Origin: CAVPCZ01 sp963702445
GTDB taxonomy: Bacteria; Bacteroidota; Ignavibacteria; UBA10030; UBA6906
Direction of reading: 5' to 3'
Assembly: GCA_963702445.1 (NCBI GenBank)
Contig: CAVPCZ010000009.1
Span: 434,001 to 498,000, forward strand
Length of the DNA stretch: 64,000 bases
Below, one piece after another: positions 1 to 8,693 of this stretch (the first letter of the stretch is position 1; every line of letters begins with the position of its first letter). A model generated the notes under the pieces. It was given only the letters and a program-made list of their open reading frames with translations. It did not search any database and was not told where the DNA came from. The position numbers were made by a program, and so were the translations under genes.

Positions 1-315
1 ATGTCCGCCGACCTCATCGACGCGGCAGTGAAGCTGGGAGCCAAAGGGATTGTTATCGCAGGGGTGGGAGACGGAAATATGACGTCTCCGGCGCTTGACG
101 CGCTGACCCGTGCCGCGAAAGCCGGCGTGGTCTGCGTGCGATCGAGCAGGGTTGCCAGCGGGCGTACGTGGCGGAATTCCGAAGTGAACGACGACAAGCT
201 AGGGCTGGTTGCGGCGGGGGAACTCAACCCCGCGAAATCGCGAGTCCTCCTGAAACTCGCCCTGATGAAGACGAAGGATCCGGTCCAGATCCAGAAGCTC
301 TTTGAGGAGTACTGA
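1..315 (+). CDS. L-asparaginase, C-terminal part (gene starts upstream of window)
   Basis: The frame is open from the first base and ends at TGA 313-315, giving the last 104 residues of a type II-like L-asparaginase (asparagine to aspartate plus ammonia). The C-domain pattern is clear: GIVIAGVGDGN, then VVCVRSSRV, then a Glu-Val-Asn-Asp-Asp stretch, AGELNPAKSRVLLKLAL, and a terminal FEEY like other periplasmic asparaginases. Whether it carries a signal peptide cannot be seen because the N-terminus lies outside the window. Only 17 bases separate it from the AspT-type exchanger, so the two are probably cotranscribed. With the downstream aspartase and Dcu carrier it would supply aspartate to the block. 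Confidence 0.9.
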   Translation: MSADLIDAAVKLGAKGIVIAGVGDGNMTSPALDALTRAAKAGVVCVRSSRVASGRTWRNSEVNDDKLGLVAAGELNPAKSRVLLKLALMKTKDPVQIQKLFEEY

Positions 316-332
316 GAACCAGAGAAATCCCC

Positions 333-2014
333 GTGGAATGGCTCGCGGACATCCTGCGCCGCAACGTTGAACTTGCACTGTTCCTCGTTCTCGGGTGCGG
401 CTACCTGGTTGGCCGCCTGAAGGTCGGCGCCCAGCCGATCGGCGCTGTGCTCGGCGTCCTGTTTGCCGGTCTCCTGCTGGGTCAGATCGGAATCACCATT
501 GCCGATGAGGTCAAGTGGATTTTCTTCTACTTCTTCCTCTTCGCCATCGGGTTCAAATGCGGTCCGCAATTCGTTCAGGGATTACAGTCCAGCGGGGGCG
601 TCCAGGTGGGCCTGACATTCCTGTTCGCCGCCGCAGCTATGGCCAGCGTCTACCTGAGTGTCCGGGTGTTCGGGTTCGACGCCGGCACGGGTGCCGGCAT
701 GTTTGCCGGCGCCCTGACTGCCTCATCTGCGCTCGGCGTTGCCGGTGATGCGATCGCCCGTCTTCCGCTGCCGGATATCCAGCGGCGCGTGATGCAGGCC
801 AATCTCACCACCGCATTCGCCGCCAGCTACTTCATCGGTGTCATCCTGACGACCTGGTTCCTTTCAAGAGTCGGGCCGTGGATCATGCGGGTGAACCTGG
901 CGGAGGAATGCAGGCGGCTGGAATCCGAGATGGGGGTGATGCAGACTGATACACAGCGTGTATCAGCCTACCGGGAGTTTGTGGTGCGGGGATACCGGAT
1001 GACGGCGGGGCTGGCCGGCCGTACGGTTGCGAATCTGGAAGGGTTGTTTTCCGGAGGACGGGTTTTTGTCGAGCGGATCCGGTCAGGGGGACAACTCTTC
1101 GAACCCCACCCGGCCCTGGTTCTGAATGAAGGTGATACCGTCGCACTCTCCGGTCGCGATGAAGTCCTGGTGAACGACACCAATCCGCTGCGGCAGAGCG
1201 AGATCAGCGACCGGGAGTTGATCGATATTCCATCGCAGACCGCCGCGGTTACACTTACCAATCGCACATTTGCGGGCCGGGAGCTCGGAGACATCGCCCG
1301 CGAAGCGGGGCCCGTGGCGTATTCCTGGCCCGCCTCGAACGGGCCGGCCAGGAGCTTCCCCGGTCACTCTCGACCACCGTGCAAAAGGGTGACCGGCTGA
1401 CCATCTCAGGGAGAGCGCATGCTGTCGAACGGATGGGCGGCCTGCTCGGAGCGGTCGAAAGACCGACCATCGCCACCAATATGATCGCCGTCAGCTTTAC
1501 CATCGTCCTGGGCGGGTTCATCGGCATACCCGCGGTTCGTTTCGGCGGTGTGGAGCTGGGGTTGAGTCTCAGCGTTGGGATCCTTGTCGGCGGGCTGGTC
1601 CTGGGATGGCTGCACTCCACCACCCGCAAAGTCGCCGGAATCTCCGACCCGGTTCTCTGGTTGTTTGACTCCGTCGGCCTGACCGGGTTCGTTGCAGTGA
1701 CGGCACTGTGTGCCGGGCCGCAGTTTCTCCTGTCGATGAAGGAATCGGGGCTTGCACTGCTCGTGAGCAGTCTTTCCGTCACGATCCTGCCCCATCTCAT
1801 AACGCTGCTTGTAGGCCGCTTTCTCCTGAAAGTTCATCCCGGCATACTGCTCGGCATTTGCGCCGGCGCGGGGACGTCAGCCCCCGGTCTTGCCGCCGTT
1901 CAGGAGGCGGCGCAGAGCAAGGTGCCGACGCTGGGATACGGGGTGACCTATGCCCTCGGCAACATCCTGCTTGCGCTCGGTGGATCGGTGATCGTTTCGC
2001 TCCTGGCCTCATAG
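333..2014 (+). CDS. AspT/YidE/YbjL-family exchanger, frameshifted
   Basis: This is an inner-membrane carrier of the aspartate:alanine exchanger family. The layout is typical: an N-terminal membrane block (about residues 8-185), two central RCK_C (TrkA_C) domains, and a C-terminal membrane block. The start is GTG at 333. The first frame runs to 1400 and the second from about 1312 to 2014. The break lies in the GGGG run near 1306-1310: adding one G restores a second RCK_C domain reading GARGVFLARLERAGQELP before LSTTVQKGDRLTIS. This is one of only two apparent one-base losses in the window. Substrate is inferred from the neighbours (asparaginase, Dcu, aspartase) and is probably an amino or dicarboxylic acid. 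Family call is firm; substrate is not. Confidence 0.85.
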
Positions 2015-2102
2015 CCGGAGTCTCCGGCCTGTCCGCCCTCCCCGGAGGGGAGCGTGATCGGGGGTTGAACGGACTCTCTTAAACTTTGCGTCGAGGTTGA
2101 CT

Positions 2103-3431
2103 ATGTGGATTGAACTTGTTCTTCTTCTGGCCTGCATCGTTATGGGCGCACGGCTGGGAGGTATCGGGTTGGGCGCGACGGGCGGGATCGGCCTGGTCAT
2201 TCTCGTCTTTGGATTCGGGCTCCCGCCCGGCTCACCGCCGACGATTGTCCTCGGAATGATCATCGCCGTCATTACCGCTCTCGCGGCGATGCAGGCCGCA
2301 GGCGGTCTGGACTACCTGGTGTCTCTTGCCGGCACACTCATGAAGAAAAAACCGCAGTACATCACCTTTGTTGCTCCTTTCGTAACGTATCTTCTGGTGT
2401 TTGCGAGCGGCACACAGCATGTGATCTATGCACTGATGCCCGTCATCGTGGAAGTTGCCGCCAAGGCGGATATACGTCCGGAGCGGCCGCTCTCCATCAG
2501 TGTCATCGCCTCCCAGGGAGGGCTGATCGCATCTCCCATCAGTGCCGCCACCGTTGCCATGGTGGGGGCTCTCGCTTCGATGCAGGTAAGCCTTCTGAAC
2601 ATACTCGTAGTCATCATTCCGGCGACGCTGCTCGGGGTGCTGGCGGGAACCCTTTCGATTGCTTGGAGAGGGAAAAAACTCAGCGAAGATCCTGTGTTTC
2701 AGGAGAAGGTGAAGGCCGGTCAGGTGAACATTGCCAGTGCCGCAATCTCGCTGACGGGCGAGAAGTTGCGGAACGCCCGGGGTTCACTGGTGCTGTTTCT
2801 GCTTGCCATCGTCGTGGTAGTGGTCCTCGGCATCTTCCCGCAACTCCGACCCCACTACCAGGTCTTTGCCGAGGGACAAATCGAAATGGGTCAGGTCGAG
2901 ACCGGTCAGGCCATCATGATCGTTATGCTGGCCGCCGCAGGTCTGATCATGCTCCTGTTCAAAGCGAAGCCGGATGAGACGGTGAAGAACAATATCATGC
3001 GGGGGGGGATCGTGGCGGTGATCTCCATCCTCGGTGTCTCGTGGATGGGGTCTTCGTTCTTTGAGGGGAACCGGCCGGAAATCGTCGGCGGTATCTCCGA
3101 GATCATCCGGCAGGCTCCCTGGGTACTCGCCCTGGGACTTTTTGTCCTCTCCGTGCTGCTGATCAGCCAGGCCGCCACCGTCGTGACGCTCATGCCTGTC
3201 GCCGTCGCGCTCGGGTTGCCTGCATCGGTCCTTATCGGCGTGTATCCGGCCGTGAACGGAAATTTCTTCCTTCCCACATACGGTACTGTCCTTGCGGCGG
3301 TGTCCTTCGACCAGACGGGGAGCACGCGCATCGGGAAGTATCTACTGAATCACAGTTTCATGCGACCGGGTCTCGTTACTGTTATTGCTTCTACGCTTTT
3401 TGCTCTTCTCTTTGGAAGTATCCTGCTGTGA
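2103..3431 (+). CDS. Anaerobic C4-dicarboxylate transporter, Dcu family
   Basis: The protein has 442 residues and is very hydrophobic throughout. Dcu hallmarks are visible: the N-terminal WIELVLLLACIVMGARLGGIGLG segment, MQAAGGLDYLV, a TYLLVFASGTQHVIYALMPVI stretch and RPLSISVIASQGGLIASPISAA. Dcu proteins exchange fumarate, malate or aspartate for succinate across the inner membrane during anaerobic growth. A TTG lies two codons earlier, but the ATG at 2103 is preferred because GAGG at 2093-2096 gives normal spacing. It sits 25 bases upstream of the exported aspartase, so it could import the fumarate made by that enzyme or exchange aspartate. DcuA-type and DcuB-type cannot be separated by eye. 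Confidence 0.9.
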   Translation: MWIELVLLLACIVMGARLGGIGLGATGGIGLVILVFGFGLPPGSPPTIVLGMIIAVITALAAMQAAGGLDYLVSLAGTLMKKKPQYITFVAPFVTYLLVFASGTQHVIYALMPVIVEVAAKADIRPERPLSISVIASQGGLIASPISAATVAMVGALASMQVSLLNILVVIIPATLLGVLAGTLSIAWRGKKLSEDPVFQEKVKAGQVNIASAAISLTGEKLRNARGSLVLFLLAIVVVVVLGIFPQLRPHYQVFAEGQIEMGQVETGQAIMIVMLAAAGLIMLLFKAKPDETVKNNIMRGGIVAVISILGVSWMGSSFFEGNRPEIVGGISEIIRQAPWVLALGLFVLSVLLISQAATVVTLMPVAVALGLPASVLIGVYPAVNGNFFLPTYGTVLAAVSFDQTGSTRIGKYLLNHSFMRPGLVTVIASTLFALLFGSILL

Positions 3432-3456
3432 AGATGAACATCGAAAGGAAACACCA

Positions 3457-4956
3457 ATGAAATCCAAACTTGCAGTGACATCTCTGCTGCTTTCCAGCCT
3501 GCTCTTCGGCTTGATGCTGTCCAATTCCCCGGCACGCTCCCAGCAAACCTTCCGGACGGAGAAGGATCTTCTTGGGGAGAAACAGATCCCCGCTGACAAG
3601 TACTACGGGGTGCAAACCGCACGGGGAATCGAGAACTTTCAGATCTCGGGTGTTCTGATCAACCACTATCCCGGGTTCGTCGAAGCGTTCACCATGGTCA
3701 AATTGGCCGCGGCCAGAGCCAACACGGATGTGGGGGCCATGAAAAAAGAGACGCTCGATGCCATCGAAAAGGCCTGCAAGGCGGTTCTCGACGGGAAATA
3801 TCACGACCAGTTTCTCGTGGATTGGTACCAGGGCGGCGCGGGAACCTCGACGAACATGAACTTCAACGAGGTCCTGGCCAACATCGCGCTCGAGCTGACC
3901 GGACACAAAAAGGGTGAGTACAATATCGTCGACCCGCACGATCACCTGAACATGTCGCAATCCACCAACGATACCTATCCGACGGCGATCAAGGTGGCGT
4001 TCCTCCTGCGCAACGACAAGCTGATCGAAGAGCTGCAGAAGCTCGTGGCATCCTTCCGCAAGAAGGGTGACGCATACCTGGAAATCGTCAAGATGGGCCG
4101 TACGGAAATGCAGGATGCAGTGCCCATGACCGTGGGACAGGAATTCCACGCCTTTGCGGCAGGGCTGGAATCCGAAATTGCCCTGTTGAAGGATGCCGAG
4201 AAATATCTCTATGAAGTCAACATGGGTGCAACCGCTATTGGCACCGGACTCAACGCGCCTAAAGGGTATGCGGAAAAATGTGCGGCTCATCTGGCCAAAC
4301 TGACCGGCAAACCAATCGTCCCTGCCGCGGACATGCTTGTCGCAACCTGGGACCAGCAGGGGTACGTTGTCTATTCCTCCGCTTTGAAAAGCCTGGCGGT
4401 GAAGCTGTCGAAGATTTCGAGCGATTTGATCCTCCTGACATCCGGCCCGCGGGCGGGCTTGGCCGAGATCAATCTGCCTGCGCTGCAGCCGGGATCCTCC
4501 ATCATGCCGGGGAAGGTCAATCCGGTGATTCCCGAAGTCATGAACATCGTTGCCTTCCGGGTGATGGGTAACGACCAGAGCGTCAGCCTGGCGGCCCACC
4601 ACGGACAGCTTCAACTCAACGCCTATGAACCGCTTGCCGGCCTGGCGGTGATTGAATCTCAGTCGCTGCTCTACCGAACCTCGATCATCTTCCGCACGAA
4701 GTGCATCGACGGGATCACCATCAACGAGAAGATCCTCGCCCGTTACATGGAAACCACGGTCGGCATTGTGACAGCCCTCAATCCCGTGCTGGGGTACGAG
4801 AAAGCAACCGAGCTGGCCGGGGAAGCCTACAGGAGCGGCAAGGGGATTCTGGAGGTCATCCGGGAGAAGAAGATCCTCACCGAACAGCAGATCAAGGAGC
4901 TGCTGGACCCTGTGAAGTTGACCGGGCTGGACAAGAGCAAGTATCCAAAGAAGTAA
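3457..4956 (+). CDS. aspA: Aspartate ammonia-lyase with Sec signal peptide (exported aspartase)
   Basis: Aspartase converts L-aspartate to fumarate plus ammonia. The body matches the aspartase/fumarase superfamily: DLLGEKQIPADKYYGVQT near the N-terminus, STNDTYPTA, GRTEMQDAVPMTVGQEF, and the signature GSSIMPGKVNP at about residues 346-356 that carries the catalytic serine. Length is 499 residues against about 470 for cytoplasmic aspartases. The excess is an N-terminal extension of about 28 residues with a Lys-containing start, a Leu-rich core and an Ala-Arg-Ser-Gln exit, which is a classic Sec signal peptide. The ATG at 3457 follows an AAAGGA site with good spacing. The intact body and clean signal peptide suggest a periplasmic enzyme; export is predicted, not shown. 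Confidence 0.92.
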   Translation: MKSKLAVTSLLLSSLLFGLMLSNSPARSQQTFRTEKDLLGEKQIPADKYYGVQTARGIENFQISGVLINHYPGFVEAFTMVKLAAARANTDVGAMKKETLDAIEKACKAVLDGKYHDQFLVDWYQGGAGTSTNMNFNEVLANIALELTGHKKGEYNIVDPHDHLNMSQSTNDTYPTAIKVAFLLRNDKLIEELQKLVASFRKKGDAYLEIVKMGRTEMQDAVPMTVGQEFHAFAAGLESEIALLKDAEKYLYEVNMGATAIGTGLNAPKGYAEKCAAHLAKLTGKPIVPAADMLVATWDQQGYVVYSSALKSLAVKLSKISSDLILLTSGPRAGLAEINLPALQPGSSIMPGKVNPVIPEVMNIVAFRVMGNDQSVSLAAHHGQLQLNAYEPLAGLAVIESQSLLYRTSIIFRTKCIDGITINEKILARYMETTVGIVTALNPVLGYEKATELAGEAYRSGKGILEVIREKKILTEQQIKELLDPVKLTGLDKSKYPKK

Positions 4957-5178
4957 CATCTGCATTCGATCGAGCTGGCGTCGATGGCTGAAGTGGCCTT
5001 TGGCAGAAGCGCAGGCTGGTTCAGGTGGTTGAGATATCACCCGGTCAGGGCCTGCTCGATTTCATCGCGGAAGGCACGTACCTGAGCATCGATATCGTGT
5101 TTCTGAAAATCGGACTCCGGAGGCGTGGAGACGTACACTCACTCTGGCCACCAGTCCAACCAACGACAGAGGTTGACG

Positions 5179-6783
5179 ATGAAACGAGGCACACACAAGA
5201 ACGCACTGGCGTCCCCGGCAATGACGGAAGCGAAGCCCCCGGAAGGTATCGATCGCCGGACGTTTCTGATGCGTCATGCCGTGATCGGTGCCGCGATCAT
5301 GATCACCGGTTGTGAAAAATCTCCGCAGGAGAGAGATGCGGCCGCTGCAGCGGGAGGGAAGTCGCAGAAACCCTCGGCGGTCTCCAAGGATCTGAATGTC
5401 ATCGCCCAATCAAAAGGACCCGTGATGACCGTGATCGATGAATTCTACAAAGTCGGTCCGGGACCCTCAAGCTCGCACACGATCGGTCCGATGAGGATTA
5501 CGTATGACTTCTATCAGCGGTGCACGAAGCTGCCCGCCGACCAGATTGCGACCGCGACCGGGCTCAAGGTCCACCTCTATGGCAGCCTCAGCGCCACCGG
5601 CAAGGGGCACGGCACTGAACGCGCGGCGCTTGCGGGATTGCTCGGTAAGGAACCTGCCACGATCAATCCGCTGTTTCTCGATGAGCTGGCGGCGAATCCG
5701 GCACAGCCACACCCGTTGAAGCTCGGCGAGAAGACGTTTCAGCTATCGCTGGCCGACATTATTTACGATGCACCCAAAGGGGACTTCCCCCATCCGAACA
5801 CGATGACCTGCAAGCTTCTGGCCGGCGACAAGGTGGTGTACGAGCTGGAGTACTATTCCGTCGGCGGCGGCTTCATCGAATGGAAGGGGTACCAGCCTCC
5901 CAAGAAGGGGCAGCCGAAGTACCCGTATTCCACGATGAAACAGCTGCGCAAGCATGCGGAAGAGAACAAACTCTCGATCGCGCAGGTGATCATGGCGAAT
6001 GAAGTGGCGGTCTCCGGCAGGTCCGAAGCCGAGATCAACGCATTCATTGACAAGGTGTCAGGTGCGATGGTGGCGATTGTGAAGTCCGGCCTCTCTGCGA
6101 AGGAGGGTCTTCTGCCCGGCCCGATCAAGCTCCATTCGAAAGCCGCCACTGTGTACAAGCGTGCAATGGACGACAAATACCAGAGCGACCGTGCCATCGG
6201 CCTCGTTTCCGCGTGTGCCCTTGCGGGGTCGGAAGAAAATGCCCGTGGTCACCTCGTTGTGACGGCACCGACGGGGGGCTCGGCAGGCGTGATGCCCGCC
6301 ATTGTGTACGCCCTGGGTGAAGGGGGACGCAAGATCCCTCAGGAAAAGATCCGGGAGGGGTTCCTTGCGGCTGCGGCGATAGGCTACCTGGGAAAGCACA
6401 ACGCAACCCTGGCGGGAGCCGAAGGAGGATGTCAGGCCGAGATCGGTGTCGCTTCTGCCATGGCTGCAGCGTTCATTGCCCAGGCGCTCGACAACCCTCC
6501 CCAGGTGGTTGAAAACGCCGCGGAATCAGCCCTCGAGCACCATCTGGGGCTGACCTGCGATCCGGTTGCCGGGTTCGTTCAGGTCCCCTGCATCGAGCGG
6601 TGTGCGTTTGGTGCCGTCAAAGCCTGGACCGCATACTGCATAGCGAGCAATGAGGTCGAGACGAGGCACCGTGTCGACCTCGATACGACGATAGAAGCCA
6701 TGGCCGAAACAGGGCGGGACATGGGTTCCAAATACAAGGAAACGAGCGAGGGGGGGCTGGCGGCGAATCTCACACTCTGCTGA
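5179..6783 (+). CDS. sdaA: L-serine ammonia-lyase (Fe-S type, single chain) with Tat signal and lipobox
   Basis: The protein has 534 residues. It is an iron-sulfur L-serine dehydratase (serine to pyruvate plus ammonia) with the beta domain first (VGPGPSSSHTIGPMR) and the alpha domain second (APTGGSAGVMPA). Cys418, Cys460 and Cys471 have spacings of 42 and 11, the same as the three cluster ligands I recall for Legionella serine dehydratase. The chain ends in Cys534, matching the C-terminal cysteine that supplies the fourth ligand in that family. Ahead of the enzyme lies a region of about 70 residues with DRRTFLM, a hydrophobic stretch, then ITGC: a twin-arginine motif followed by a lipobox. 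Tat export of a folded Fe-S lipoprotein is therefore predicted. Start ATG 5179 follows AGAGG. Location is an inference. Confidence 0.92.
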   Translation: MKRGTHKNALASPAMTEAKPPEGIDRRTFLMRHAVIGAAIMITGCEKSPQERDAAAAAGGKSQKPSAVSKDLNVIAQSKGPVMTVIDEFYKVGPGPSSSHTIGPMRITYDFYQRCTKLPADQIATATGLKVHLYGSLSATGKGHGTERAALAGLLGKEPATINPLFLDELAANPAQPHPLKLGEKTFQLSLADIIYDAPKGDFPHPNTMTCKLLAGDKVVYELEYYSVGGGFIEWKGYQPPKKGQPKYPYSTMKQLRKHAEENKLSIAQVIMANEVAVSGRSEAEINAFIDKVSGAMVAIVKSGLSAKEGLLPGPIKLHSKAATVYKRAMDDKYQSDRAIGLVSACALAGSEENARGHLVVTAPTGGSAGVMPAIVYALGEGGRKIPQEKIREGFLAAAAIGYLGKHNATLAGAEGGCQAEIGVASAMAAAFIAQALDNPPQVVENAAESALEHHLGLTCDPVAGFVQVPCIERCAFGAVKAWTAYCIASNEVETRHRVDLDTTIEAMAETGRDMGSKYKETSEGGLAANLTLC

Positions 6784-6965
6784 AGGAATCGATCCTGAAC
6801 GCGCCCGGGAACGCGTCACAATACGTGTCCCCGGGTGCTGTGTGCGCGCACCTCAACGGCACCGGACTCATGCCCGCGCCGCCGGCATCTGATTTCCGGC
6901 CGGCGCAGCGCGAAGAGATGCCGGTTCTGTGAACCCCGTTGGCATGAACAAAGAGGGAGTTCTGA

Positions 6966-8549
6966 ATGCTGGAGACCATGAGCAGCCTCCTGGAGCAATC
7001 GCCGATGCTCGCACTCTTTGCGGCGATTGCACTCGGCTATGCACTCGGGCAGGTGTCAATCGGCGGCTTCTCGTTGGGTGTCGGGGCGGTGCTCTTTGCC
7101 GGCCTCGCTCTGGGTGCCATCGCACCGGAGTGTGCCCCCCCGGGGATGGTGAGTTCGATCGGCCTCGTCATGTTCCTGTACGGCATCGGCATCCAGTACG
7201 GGAGGCAGTTCTTCGCCGGACTGAAAGGTCCGGGGCTGAAGTGGAATCTTCTTGCGGCGGCCGGGGTTCTGGGCGCGCTTGCTGTCGCTCTCGTTCTCGG
7301 AGGAACCTTCGGGGTCGACCCTGCATATTCGATGGGCATGTTTGCGGGCTCGCTCACCAGCACACCGACGCTTCAGGCTGCGATTGATGCGTCCGGAAGC
7401 CGCGATCCAGCCATCGGCTACTCGGTTTCCTATCCCTTCGGAGTTATCGGCCCGATTCTCTGCCTCTTCGCCTTCGCGCGTCTCTTTAGGCTGCGCCTCA
7501 CGCCCGCGACCGAGTCGCTCCAGCACCTCGAAATCACCCTCGATCGATGGACCGGTGGAACCGTGGCGGAGCTGATTGCCAGCCTGCCTTCAGGGGTTGG
7601 CCTCGTCAGCGTCCGTCAGGGGAATACCAACGCGCTTCCCGACCCCGGAGTCCGCCTGGCTGCGGGCGACACAGTTATGGTCATCGGTCTCCCGCCCGCC
7701 CTGGAAGAAGCCCGGCGTGCGCTCGGCAGGGTTGCCCCCGGCCGTATCACCAAGGATCGCGGTGCGCTGGATATTGTTCGGGTGTTCGTGTCGCGTCCTG
7801 CCGTAGTCGGAACCGCACTCGGCCGTGTTCGCCTGCCTGACGGCATCGTCGGGAAGATTGTTGAAGTGTGCCGCGGCGACAGCATGCTTTTCCCGGATCC
7901 CGATCTCGTGCTCGAATACGGCGACCGGGTTGGCCTCATCACCCCTCGCGAATCTTTTCCCGTCCTGCGCAAGCACTTCGGCGACTCGATGAAATCGACG
8001 GCCGAATTCTCCTATGTTTCGGTCGGCGTGGGAATGTCGCTGGGAGTCCTGCTCGGCCTGGTGCAGATTCCGATCCCGGGCATCGGTTTATTTTCGATTG
8101 GATTCGCCGGAGGTCCGCTTGTCGTGGCACTGATTCTCGGCAGACTTGGAAGGACCGGCCCGATGTCCTGGCATATCCCATTTTCGGCTAATCTTACGTT
8201 GCGCAACTTCGGACTGACGCTCTTCCTCGCTGCAGTTGGCCTGGGGGCAGGCACACCATTCGCCAAAACCGTGTCTACGACGGGCTTCTTGTTTCTCGGT
8301 ATCGGTGCGGCGATCCTCCTCGGAGGAGTCTTGACCGTTATGCTGATCGGACATTACCTCTTCAAGATGTCGTCCGACGACCTTTTTGGTGTCGTGGCGG
8401 GGACCACCGGGAATCCGGCTATTCTTGTGTATGCCAACCGGACGGTGCAAAGTGACCGTATCGATCTGGCGTACGCCTCCATTTATCCGTCGATGACGAT
8501 TCTGAAGATTATCCTGGTACAGGTCGCGATTGGCCTTCTCGGCCGCTAG
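6966..8549 (+). CDS. AspT/YidE/YbjL-family exchanger (second copy)
   Basis: An intact 527-residue member of the same family as the frameshifted exchanger at 333-2014. An N-terminal membrane half (about residues 10-175, including GSLTSTPTLQAA) is followed by two RCK_C domains (about 190-345, with GVRLAAGDTVMVIG and DLVLEYGDRVGLI) and a C-terminal membrane half ending near the stop. The family exchanges amino acids or carboxylates by antiport. It lies about 180 bases after the serine dehydratase and is followed by a relic of an aspartase 3' end, so it may belong to a duplicated exchanger-plus-lyase cassette. Substrate could be serine, alanine, pyruvate or aspartate; sequence alone does not decide. 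Confidence 0.85.
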   Translation: MLETMSSLLEQSPMLALFAAIALGYALGQVSIGGFSLGVGAVLFAGLALGAIAPECAPPGMVSSIGLVMFLYGIGIQYGRQFFAGLKGPGLKWNLLAAAGVLGALAVALVLGGTFGVDPAYSMGMFAGSLTSTPTLQAAIDASGSRDPAIGYSVSYPFGVIGPILCLFAFARLFRLRLTPATESLQHLEITLDRWTGGTVAELIASLPSGVGLVSVRQGNTNALPDPGVRLAAGDTVMVIGLPPALEEARRALGRVAPGRITKDRGALDIVRVFVSRPAVVGTALGRVRLPDGIVGKIVEVCRGDSMLFPDPDLVLEYGDRVGLITPRESFPVLRKHFGDSMKSTAEFSYVSVGVGMSLGVLLGLVQIPIPGIGLFSIGFAGGPLVVALILGRLGRTGPMSWHIPFSANLTLRNFGLTLFLAAVGLGAGTPFAKTVSTTGFLFLGIGAAILLGGVLTVMLIGHYLFKMSSDDLFGVVAGTTGNPAILVYANRTVQSDRIDLAYASIYPSMTILKIILVQVAIGLLGR

Positions 8550-8572
8550 GCATACCAGCAGTAGAGTCACGG

Positions 8573-8635
8573 CAGAAGGAACTGTTGGACTCCTTCAGAC
8601 TGGTCGGGCTGGACAAAAGTAGATAGCCAAAAAAA
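8573..8635 (+). pseudogene. Relic of an aspartase gene 3' end
   Basis: Twenty-one codons read QKELLDSFRLVGLDKSR, a stop, then PKK. The end of the aspartase at 4894-4953 reads IKELLDPVKLTGLDKSKYPKK. The DNA also aligns without gaps, for example GGGCTGGACAA is shared exactly. The TAG replaces the Tyr codon. The rest of that gene is absent: immediately upstream is the end of the AspT-like exchanger and downstream is the cax gene leader. I read it as the decayed tail of a second aspartase that once followed this exchanger. Confidence 0.65.
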
Positions 8636-8693
8636 GCAGCACACGATTCTCTGGCATGTGGGCTGGGCCACTCTCATCATACAGGAGATCTCC

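Noticed and set aside
3391..5040. 549-codon open frame on the minus strand opposite the aspartase
   Set aside because: It mirrors the codon pattern of the real gene, has no ribosome site or family-like text, and aspartase on the other strand is beyond doubt.
5041..5151. Minus-strand frame of about 33 codons ending DAQVRAFRDEIEQALTG
   Set aside because: The residues look protein-like, but there is an in-frame stop just upstream, no start site, and no family that I recognise.
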